Part shown: positions 1 to 5,923 of the stretch, in pieces
How positions within the stretch are numbered: position 1 is the stretch's first letter
Layout: every line of letters starts with the position of its first letter
Assembly: GCA_964342485.1 (NCBI GenBank)
Contig: CAYFFO010000046.1
Span: forward strand, 1 to 11,425
Source of the DNA: CAYFFO01 sp964342485
GTDB taxonomy: Bacteria; Chloroflexota; Dehalococcoidia; Lucifugimonadales; CAJWER01
Direction: 5' to 3'
DNA: 11,425 nt
Notes under the pieces: model-generated
What the model was told of the DNA's origin: nothing
Seen by the model: only the letters and a program-made list of their open reading frames with translations
Database searches by the model: none
Position numbers and translations under genes: made by a program

Positions 1-72
1 GGCCAGCGTGGACTCGAACCACGGACCTCAGTCTTATCAGGACTGCGCTCTAACCAGCTGAGCTACTGGCCC
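1..72 (-). tRNA. tRNA-Ile (anticodon GAU), 3' end cut by window edge
   Basis: Read on the minus strand this folds as a complete cloverleaf apart from its last bases. The acceptor 5' strand is GGGCCAG, followed by a D-arm with GCTC/GAGC, an anticodon stem CAGTC/GACTG closing the loop CTGATAA (anticodon GAT, isoleucine), and a T-arm CGTGG-TTCGAGT-CCACG. The acceptor 3' strand reads CTGGCC and then leaves the window, so the final paired base and the discriminator are missing. Whether CCA is encoded cannot be seen. No 16S rRNA lies upstream; a lipoprotein gene does. The tRNA has its own promoter about 25 bases upstream, so it is not transcribed as a 16S-23S spacer tRNA from this side. What follows it is outside the window. 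Confidence 0.96.
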
Positions 73-96
73 CAATACACAATATGGGGTGGATCG

Positions 97-126
97 AGTA
101 TAGGTGTCTAAGCTTTGTAGTGTCAA
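97..126 (-). promoter_or_regulatory. Sigma70-type promoter for tRNA-Ile
   Basis: On the minus strand a perfect -35 box TTGACA (121-126) is followed by an 18-base spacer and a -10 box TATACT (97-102, five of six matches to TATAAT). Transcription would begin near position 90, giving a leader of roughly 18 bases before the mature tRNA 5' end at 72. It lies in the short gap after the lipoprotein stop codon, so the tRNA can be transcribed independently of the protein genes. Confidence 0.85.
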
Positions 127-137
127 GGTAAAATTGC

Positions 138-163
138 TTTATGGGTTAAGCTTAATTTATGGG
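138..163. repeat. Short direct repeat flanking a 10-bp palindrome
   Basis: The octamer TTTATGGG occurs at 138-145 and again at 156-163. Between them lies the perfect palindrome TTAAGCTTAA (146-155). The second copy overlaps the stop codon of the lipoprotein gene and the first lies just upstream of the tRNA promoter. It has neither the GC-rich stem nor the U-tract of an intrinsic terminator. It could be a protein-binding site or chance in AT-rich DNA. Confidence 0.35.
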
Positions 164-2136
164 AAAAGGAACAAAGAATATAGTTGTTCAAAAAAACCTT
201 CTTCAGGTATCGCACCTCCTCTTGATAATATTGATTTTTTGATTTGTCCTTTGTTTAACTTGAAATGATAAATAGCAGAATCAACGTAATTATCTATTTC
301 ATTGGATTTTTTATAAATCAGATAATCATAGAGCTTCATCATGCTTTCAGGGGACAATATATGGTTTTGTATAAGCTCGGATTTTAAATCCAATAATTCA
401 GGATCCATGATTATTGCTCCCCAGATAACTGCTAATCCACGAAGATGTAATTGATATGGATCATCAGTTTTTATTGATGTAGAATTAATCCAATTTTCCA
501 CCCATGGTTCCAAATCATACTTGGTGCCTAGCGGTAAAATAGTCGCATTGATCCCAGAATATTCTCCAATCAGTCTTATAATGGCTGCCTCAAATGCGAA
601 GGCTTCTGCTTCATAGAATGCTCTTTTATTAAGGGTGAGGTGATCTAATCCTTGGTTAGGATTTAATGTTCTTTGGCGTGCGTGTCCAGCTTCATGAGCA
701 ATAAATCCCAAAACCTTGTAAGCTGAATAACTACCATCGATGATGAAGGTTAATCCATCAGAAGTATTCTCACAGCAATAAGCAGGGTAATCTACTAGTG
801 CTGGTATACCAATATCCCTGACATGTTGTTGATACTGTGTTCGCGTAAATATTCTGGGTTTCCAGCTGGACGAGCCTCCGGTTAATAGATAATAAGCGGT
901 ATTGAATATGTCGAACATTTCATTAAGGGTAGAAATGGTGTTTACTCCCTCAGGGGTGACTATACTGCCACCAAGCCCTGGCAAATGTTCGATTGCAAGT
1001 AATAACTGTCGAGATTTTTCCTGGGTAATTGGTACGAACAGTTGTGAAGGCTCTTTTATTTCTGACCTGTCCTGGACAATAATGTTGAGGTTTTTATCAG
1101 GTTTGATTTTGGAATCATCAATTGAGGACTCGATGTTTTGGATAGCTTCTTTAAATTTTTGATTGTCCGGTTCGATACGATTAGCTGATTTATAGTCTTG
1201 TAAAGCGAGAGTGTCATATCCTTTACGTTGATATGATAAACCGCGATTGAAGTAAGCGATTGCCCAATTCTGGCTATGTTCTATTGCCTTACTGAAATCG
1301 TTTATTGATTCAATTGCTTTACCTGTTATCAAGTAGGCTTCCCCTCTACCTAAATAAGCTTGGGCATGCTTCGTGTCAAGACGGATTGCATTGGAATAGT
1401 CATTTATTGATTTGAGATAATTCCCAGATTTTTGGTAGGCGTGACCTCGGTCATAATATCGATCAGCTGTTCGAGGATGTATTTCTATAGCTCGAGAGTA
1501 GTCTAATATTGCTTTCCAATAATTACCTAGCTCGATATATGCTTTTCCTCTATCTGAATAAAACACTACTTGCTTGGGGTCTATTTTCAAAGCTTTATCA
1601 AAATCATGTATTGCCAATTCATTTTGGCCAACCTTTAAATATGTAAGTCCTCGCAAATGGTATAGATTTTCTTGCCGAGGGTTTAAACGAAGCGCTTTCG
1701 TAAAGTGTTCGATGGCTTTTATAAAATCTCCATTTTTGAAAAGTCCTTTAGCGATTAAAAGATGTTGATCTACATTGGGAGTGGGAATGGGAGGTACAGC
1801 CGTAGGGGTTGGACTGGCGGTTGGAGTGGGAGTTGAGGGTACAGTCGTGGGGGTTGGACTGGCGGTTGGAGTGGGAGTTGGAGGTACAGTCGTAGGGGTT
1901 GGACTGGTGGTTGGAGTGGGAGTTGGAGGTACAGTCGTTTGAATTTTTTTGGATTTCTCAATTTGAATAGAGGACGAGTTACTTGAAAATAATTGTTGCT
2001 GAGAATTCAGGCGTGGAGGTGTTTTTTCAGGATCGGTGTCTTTGAAGCATGCGACTAGTGTTGTTAATGTGATTAAAGCAATCCCTACTAACTTAAGGTG
2101 ATTTAGGAACTTGATTATTACAGTTATATTATTAAT
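157..2136 (-). CDS. Lipoprotein with Thr/Pro repeat linker, six TPRs and HEAGH zincin-like domain; non-canonical start
   Basis: Unrecognised as a named family. Seen (numbered from the ATT at 2134-2136): a lipoprotein signal with lysines (K9, K15), a hydrophobic run and lipobox LVAC with the lipidated Cys at 30; a Gln/Ser-rich stretch; a Thr/Pro-rich 15-residue repeat linker (69-120); about six tetratricopeptide repeats (124-327); and a C-terminal domain with HEAGH at 481-485, followed by acidic residues E509, E511 and E516 that could supply a third metal ligand. HExxH is typical of zinc metallopeptidases, so a surface-anchored peptidase-like protein is possible, but no known peptidase family was matched. 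The frame is open from the dehydratase stop codon to 157, yet has no ATG, GTG or TTG before a TTG at 1656, which lies inside TPR 2 and would remove the signal, linker and TPR 1. Candidate starts are ATT at 2136 (one-base overlap with the preceding TAA), ATA at 2127 or ATA at 2118. It probably shares a transcript with the dehydratase. Confidence 0.8.
   Translation of the reverse strand: MNNITVIIKFLNHLKLVGIALITLTTLVACFKDTDPEKTPPRLNSQQQLFSSNSSSIQIEKSKKIQTTVPPTPTPTTSPTPTTVPPTPTPTASPTPTTVPSTPTPTASPTPTAVPPIPTPNVDQHLLIAKGLFKNGDFIKAIEHFTKALRLNPRQENLYHLRGLTYLKVGQNELAIHDFDKALKIDPKQVVFYSDRGKAYIELGNYWKAILDYSRAIEIHPRTADRYYDRGHAYQKSGNYLKSINDYSNAIRLDTKHAQAYLGRGEAYLITGKAIESINDFSKAIEHSQNWAIAYFNRGLSYQRKGYDTLALQDYKSANRIEPDNQKFKEAIQNIESSIDDSKIKPDKNLNIIVQDRSEIKEPSQLFVPITQEKSRQLLLAIEHLPGLGGSIVTPEGVNTISTLNEMFDIFNTAYYLLTGGSSSWKPRIFTRTQYQQHVRDIGIPALVDYPAYCCENTSDGLTFIIDGSYSAYKVLGFIAHEAGHARQRTLNPNQGLDHLTLNKRAFYEAEAFAFEAAIIRLIGEYSGINATILPLGTKYDLEPWVENWINSTSIKTDDPYQLHLRGLAVIWGAIIMDPELLDLKSELIQNHILSPESMMKLYDYLIYKKSNEIDNYVDSAIYHFKLNKGQIKKSILSRGGAIPEEGFFEQLYSLFLFP
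1777..1932 (-). repeat. 45-bp in-frame tandem repeat encoding a Thr/Pro linker
   Basis: Three full 45-base units begin at 1932, 1887 and 1842, and a partial fourth begins at 1797. Each encodes a 15-residue unit opening VPPTPTPT or a close variant and ending SPTPTT or SPTPTA. The units are nearly identical at DNA level, which points to recent slippage or recombination, and copy number may vary between strains. It forms an extended spacer between the membrane anchor and the TPR region. Confidence 0.9.
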
Positions 2137-4156
2137 TCTTGCTGTTGTTCTCTAAAGATTTTTTGCCAGCATCCAGTGTAGCAACGATTGCATCGACATC
2201 AAATACACAACCTCCCCATGTTCCCCCTGAAACGTTTTGCAATGCTGCCCATAGTCGTGAATCATCAGGAAGGAACGGATGCGGTTTAAGATCGTTTGGG
2301 ATATGTCTGGATTTTAATTGTGCATCTCCCCATGTCAGTCCATGTTTTACATTATTTTCCCCGACCAAGTTGATTGAGCCTTCAAGATTTGATTTATCAA
2401 TTATTATTTCGATTAAATCGCCTTCTTTAACTTTTCCGATAGGTCCTCCTGCCAGAGCTTCAGGTCCTACATGTCCAACACATGCTCCAGTTGATACTCC
2501 TGAAAAACGAGCGTCGGTAATAAGCGCAACATGTTTCCCATACGATAAGTGTTTTAAAGCTGAAGTGATTTGGTAAACTTCTTCCATTCCGGTGCCAAGG
2601 GGCCCTGCACAAATTAAAACTAATATATCGTTTGCTTTTATCTCTTGAGAGTTTGACTGTTTTTTAATTGCTTTTATTGCCTCTTTTTCTGAACGAAATA
2701 CTCGGGCTGGTCCGACTTTTCTATAAATACCGTCTGGTTCTATTATGGAAGGATCTATAGCTGTGCTTTTGATAACAGATCCTTCGGGAGCAAGATTACC
2801 TGTTGGAAATGTAACAGTACTAGTCAGTCCTCTTGATTTTGCCTTGTTAGGCGTCATAATCACATCCTTTGGATCAACTTGGATAGTGTTTTTTAAATAA
2901 TTTTGAACTTCAAAACGACGGCGTGATGTTTCCCACCAGTCAAGATTTTTATCTAGTGTAAGTCCCGTGGTTGTTAGAACTGAAGTGTTTAACAGTCCAA
3001 TTTTACGTAATTGCAACATTACTTCAGGTACCGCTCCTGCAGCGTAAAGCACCGAAGTAGGATATCCGACCGGACCGTTAGGAAGAACGTCTACCAGTCG
3101 TGGTGTATTTTTGTTAATAATTTTCCAGTCGCTAACTGTCATCCTTTTTCTATCAGCTGCATGGGCGATTGCTGGTAGATGTAGTAACAAATTTGTAGAA
3201 CCGCCGCAGGCTGCGTGTACTATCATAGCGTTTTCCAGCGACTTATCAGTGATAATATTTTTAGACTTTAATCCTATTTTCTCGCTCATGACCAGTGCTT
3301 TTGCCGACCTACGGGCAATGTCTTTCCAGGCAGGAGATCCAGATGGTGAAAGAGCAGAATGTGTTAGGGATATACCAAGAGACTCAGCTATTACTTGTGA
3401 AGTACCGGCTGTTCCAAGAAATTGGCACCCTCCTCCTGGTGAGGCACATGCTTTGCAGCCTACTTCTTGGGCGTATTCAAGACTTGCTTCTCCTTGGGAA
3501 AAGCGAGCTCCTATAGATTGAATCATACCTGCGTCTTCTCCATTTTCTGGAGCTAATGTAACTCCTCCTGGGACCAGTACTACTGGCTGTTCCTTTAGTC
3601 CTGCAAGGGCCATCATCATAGCTGGCAATCCTTTGTCACAGGAAGCTATTCCCATAATGCCACTGGCTGTGGGTAGAGACCTGGCTAGACGCCTTAACAC
3701 CTGTGCTGAGTCATTTCTATATGGTAAGGAGTCAAGCATGCCATGTGTTCCTTGGGTTCGTCCGTCACAAGGATCAGAGCAGTACAAAGAGAAAGGTATG
3801 GTACCGAGTTGGCGTAGTTCTCTAGAGGCTATTTCAACCATCTGGGCTAGTTCAAAATGACCCGTATGTAAACCCAATGCAATTGGGGTTCCGTCTGGTT
3901 CCCTTAGCCCTCCTGATGTTGACAATATCAGGAACTGATTTCTTAATAGTTCTTCAGGGTTCCAGCCCATACCTGCATTTTGACTCATTCCAAAATGGTC
4001 TCCACTTGAATTGTTAATCAAGAAGTCTTTGGTAAAAGGTAGTTTCCCGGATGGCCCTTTTGAATGAGTATTGAATTTCCATGATTGTGACTCGGTGCTG
4101 TCACCAAAAATGTCAGAAGAGTTAATTTCGTTGTTTTGAAGGTTCTTGTTATCCAT
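2132..4156 (-). CDS. yjhG: YjhG/YagF-type dehydratase (IlvD/Edd family; probable D-xylonate or related sugar-acid dehydratase)
   Basis: This cytoplasmic Fe-S enzyme should dehydrate a sugar acid to a 2-keto-3-deoxy acid. The 674-residue length suits the YjhG/YagF branch (about 655) better than IlvD or Edd (about 560-620), and motifs resemble E. coli YjhG as I recall it: SGDxFGM and NAGMGW near residues 51-65, SDPCDGRTQG (C130), ASCDKGLPA (C173, K175) and GGGCQFLGTAGTSQ (C244). The three cysteines would bind the Fe-S cluster and K175 would help bind Mg2+. TDARFSGVSTGA in the C-terminal domain carries the expected catalytic serine. Known substrate of the family: D-xylonate (EC 4.2.1.82); other aldonic acids remain possible. 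The ATG lies 12 nt after the amidohydrolase stop codon and lacks a clear Shine-Dalgarno sequence, so translation is probably coupled. The N-terminus is about 10 residues longer than E. coli YjhG as I recall it. No 2-keto-3-deoxy acid aldolase or dehydrogenase is present here to complete the pathway. Confidence 0.93.
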   Translation of the reverse strand: MDNKNLQNNEINSSDIFGDSTESQSWKFNTHSKGPSGKLPFTKDFLINNSSGDHFGMSQNAGMGWNPEELLRNQFLILSTSGGLREPDGTPIALGLHTGHFELAQMVEIASRELRQLGTIPFSLYCSDPCDGRTQGTHGMLDSLPYRNDSAQVLRRLARSLPTASGIMGIASCDKGLPAMMMALAGLKEQPVVLVPGGVTLAPENGEDAGMIQSIGARFSQGEASLEYAQEVGCKACASPGGGCQFLGTAGTSQVIAESLGISLTHSALSPSGSPAWKDIARRSAKALVMSEKIGLKSKNIITDKSLENAMIVHAACGGSTNLLLHLPAIAHAADRKRMTVSDWKIINKNTPRLVDVLPNGPVGYPTSVLYAAGAVPEVMLQLRKIGLLNTSVLTTTGLTLDKNLDWWETSRRRFEVQNYLKNTIQVDPKDVIMTPNKAKSRGLTSTVTFPTGNLAPEGSVIKSTAIDPSIIEPDGIYRKVGPARVFRSEKEAIKAIKKQSNSQEIKANDILVLICAGPLGTGMEEVYQITSALKHLSYGKHVALITDARFSGVSTGACVGHVGPEALAGGPIGKVKEGDLIEIIIDKSNLEGSINLVGENNVKHGLTWGDAQLKSRHIPNDLKPHPFLPDDSRLWAALQNVSGGTWGGCVFDVDAIVATLDAGKKSLENNSKN

Positions 4157-4158
4157 CT

Positions 4159-4172
4159 ATAAATCGATTTAT
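4159..4172. repeat. 14-bp perfect palindrome at the amidohydrolase/dehydratase junction
   Basis: ATAAATCGATTTAT is its own reverse complement. It covers the stop codon of the amidohydrolase (4169-4171) and ends two bases before the dehydratase ATG, exactly where a ribosome-binding site would be expected. It is AT-rich and would make only a weak RNA hairpin. It may be a site affecting coupled translation, a binding site, or chance. Confidence 0.4.
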
Positions 4173-5791
4173 TTGTTTCTCCGCAAAACTTTTCCAGGTG
4201 AAGCACCGGTGTGTTTACCGTTATCTATTACAAGATTGCCAGCAACCAATACGTAGTGCATACCGATAGCTAATTGATGAGGGTCTTCAAAAGTAGCTTT
4301 GTCAATTATCGTGTCAGGATTAAATATTGTTATATCAGCTATCAAACCTTCTTCCAATCTGCCTCTGTTTTTAAGTGGTAATCTCTTAGCTGGGAGACTG
4401 GTCATTTTACTTACAGCTGTTTCAAGGGAAAGCAAAGATTCTTCGCGCACATATTTCCCTAATATCCTAGGATAAGTTCCATAAAATCTAGGATGTAGTT
4501 TTTCTTCACTTTTTTTACCAGTCGGAGAAATAGCGTTCCCATCGGAGCCTATCATACCTAGTGGATGTGATAGAAAGAAACGGACATCTCTTTCGAGACG
4601 ATTATGGACTACAGCTGATACTTCCCCTCTTTCCTCATATTCAAGTTGGAGTGCGGCTTCTGCTGGCTCTACACCTCTGTCTACGGCTATATTAGCTATA
4701 GATCTCCCTACGAGTGATTTATTTGCATCCGAATCGACGTCGGAGATAATCCAGGTATTCCACATCGGTTTTACACCTCCAATACCCGCCCTCACCTCAT
4801 CACGGATTTTTTCTCTCGTAGACGAGTCTAATAAACGATCCATGTAGGCATCTATTCCACCTGCTTGGGCCCAATTTGGAACAGCTTGATCAATACCCGC
4901 CTGTCCAGCAGTATAAGGGTAACAGTCGTAGGTTATATCGAGGCCTGATTCACGTGCATTTTCAAAAAGTTCCATCATGTCAGGTCCTCGCCCCACAGGT
5001 GAAACAGTTTCGTTACGCCATCCTCCCATGTCCGGCTGGCCACCAATAGCAAGATGTGAGAATTCAACCGGTATATTACCCTTTAAGCCAATTTCTATTG
5101 CTTCTTCGATGGCTAGTAGATGACGGCCTGCTCCTACCCTGGCATGAGTGGCGTAAAAAACACCTTCAAACTGAGAAATAGATTGACAGATTTTTATAAT
5201 TTCTTCAGTGGACATATAGCTTGATGGAGAAAGGGACAGTCCGGTGGACAGGGAAAATGCTCCTTGTTCTATTGATTCAATCGCAAGACGCTGCATTTCC
5301 TTCATCTGGTCTTCGGTAGCGGGTCGATCTTCAATTGCACCTGATGCCATTTGAAGTGCGGCTTGACCTAATTGGGGAGCAATATTGATGCTTATACCAG
5401 TCGATTCTAATTGTGTTGCCCACCCATCCAAATCTGTCCAACGCCATTCTGTAGGAAAATCTAGCATAGACATGCCGAAGTTGGCACCTAGAGTTGGGGA
5501 TATTGGGAAAGGAGAATAGCTACAGTTCCCAGTCACTTCAGTAGTAACTCCTTGAAACACTTTACTTTCGCCGCCTGGGTCGTTAAACATAGACATATCC
5601 GAATGGCTATGCATATCTATGAATCCAGGCGCTATTATTAAGTTTTCAGCATCAATACATCTGTTACTTTGTACATCTTTTAATCTTCCGATTGACTCAA
5701 TTTTATCCCCATTAATTCCAATGTCGTCTTGATATCGGAGGCGGCCAGTACCATCTATGATTGTTCCGTTCTTTATAATTAGGTCAAACAC
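4169..5791 (-). CDS. D-aminoacylase-type amidohydrolase (probable N-acyl-D-amino-acid deacylase)
   Basis: This cytoplasmic metal-dependent hydrolase would remove an acyl group from an N-acyl-D-amino acid or a related amide (family reaction EC 3.5.1.81). Numbering from the GTG gives 540 residues. An opening FDLIIKNGTIIDGTG strand, characteristic of the superfamily, precedes PGFIDMHSHSD (metal ligands H61, H63), GVTTEVTGNC (C90, the bridging cysteine of D-aminoacylases), ATHAR (H216), FSHLA (H246) and GSDGNAIS (D417). The segment HPRFYGTYPRILG near 433-445 is typical of this subfamily, and the C-terminus returns to a small beta domain (GLIADITIFNP). I prefer the GTG at 5789-5791 because AGGAG sits 8 bases upstream and homologues begin at this strand. 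A TTG at 5842 would add 17 residues and lie at about the predicted transcription start. It is followed after 12 nt by the dehydratase, so the two are likely cotranscribed. The exact substrate cannot be told. Confidence 0.92.
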   Translation of the reverse strand: MFDLIIKNGTIIDGTGRLRYQDDIGINGDKIESIGRLKDVQSNRCIDAENLIIAPGFIDMHSHSDMSMFNDPGGESKVFQGVTTEVTGNCSYSPFPISPTLGANFGMSMLDFPTEWRWTDLDGWATQLESTGISINIAPQLGQAALQMASGAIEDRPATEDQMKEMQRLAIESIEQGAFSLSTGLSLSPSSYMSTEEIIKICQSISQFEGVFYATHARVGAGRHLLAIEEAIEIGLKGNIPVEFSHLAIGGQPDMGGWRNETVSPVGRGPDMMELFENARESGLDITYDCYPYTAGQAGIDQAVPNWAQAGGIDAYMDRLLDSSTREKIRDEVRAGIGGVKPMWNTWIISDVDSDANKSLVGRSIANIAVDRGVEPAEAALQLEYEERGEVSAVVHNRLERDVRFFLSHPLGMIGSDGNAISPTGKKSEEKLHPRFYGTYPRILGKYVREESLLSLETAVSKMTSLPAKRLPLKNRGRLEEGLIADITIFNPDTIIDKATFEDPHQLAIGMHYVLVAGNLVIDNGKHTGASPGKVLRRNK

Positions 5792-5799
5792 TGTCAAAT

Positions 5800-5804
5800 C
5801 TCCT
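5800..5804 (-). promoter_or_regulatory. Shine-Dalgarno AGGAG fixing the amidohydrolase GTG start
   Basis: AGGAG on the minus strand lies 8 bases before the GTG at 5789-5791, which is ideal spacing. No comparable site precedes the upstream TTG at 5842. This decides the start of the amidohydrolase. Confidence 0.8.
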
Positions 5805-5852
5805 ATACTCGATGTTAAGGACTTCCTGTTTTCTTTATCCAATTCTTGCTGA

Positions 5853-5881
5853 AGTATAACTTAGTAATTTGGGTTAGTCAG
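5853..5881 (-). promoter_or_regulatory. Sigma70-type promoter for the amidohydrolase-dehydratase-lipoprotein unit
   Basis: On the minus strand a -35-like CTGACT (5876-5881, four of six) is followed by 17 bases and TATACT (5853-5858, five of six; the same -10 as the tRNA promoter). Transcription would start near 5846, giving a leader of about 55 bases to the GTG. It sits in the gap of roughly 130 bases between the MFS gene and the amidohydrolase, the widest gap between protein genes here. No operator-like repeat was seen around it. Confidence 0.55.
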
Positions 5882-5923
5882 TGCCATGTTATGAAAGATG
5901 AAAATTTTTAACGATGGGTAATT

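Noticed and set aside
127..163. Intrinsic terminator after the lipoprotein gene
   Set aside because: The palindrome TTAAGCTTAA is AT-rich and has no U-tract, so it is recorded only as a repeat.
1770..1961. Minus-strand 63-codon Leu/Pro-rich open frame
   Set aside because: It is the alternate-frame reading of the 45-bp repeat inside the lipoprotein gene, whose own frame is continuous through this stretch with a lipobox upstream and TPRs downstream.
2132..4156. Classical IlvD (dihydroxy-acid dehydratase) for branched-chain amino acid synthesis
   Set aside because: Length and motifs such as SDPCDGRTQG and GGGCQFLGTAGTSQ fit the YjhG/YagF branch, and no other ilv or leu gene is nearby.
4018..4206. 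Minus-strand open frame of 62 codons bridging the amidohydrolase and dehydratase
   Set aside because: It overlaps the ends of two well-supported genes in another frame and encodes nothing recognisable.
5792..5842. N-terminal extension of the amidohydrolase from a TTG at 5842
   Set aside because: The GTG at 5791 has AGGAG at ideal spacing and matches the usual family N-terminus, and the TTG sits almost at the predicted transcription start.
5882..5923. Intrinsic terminator after the MFS gene
   Set aside because: There is an AAAATTTT-type symmetry but no GC-containing stem followed by a U-tract on the transcribed strand.
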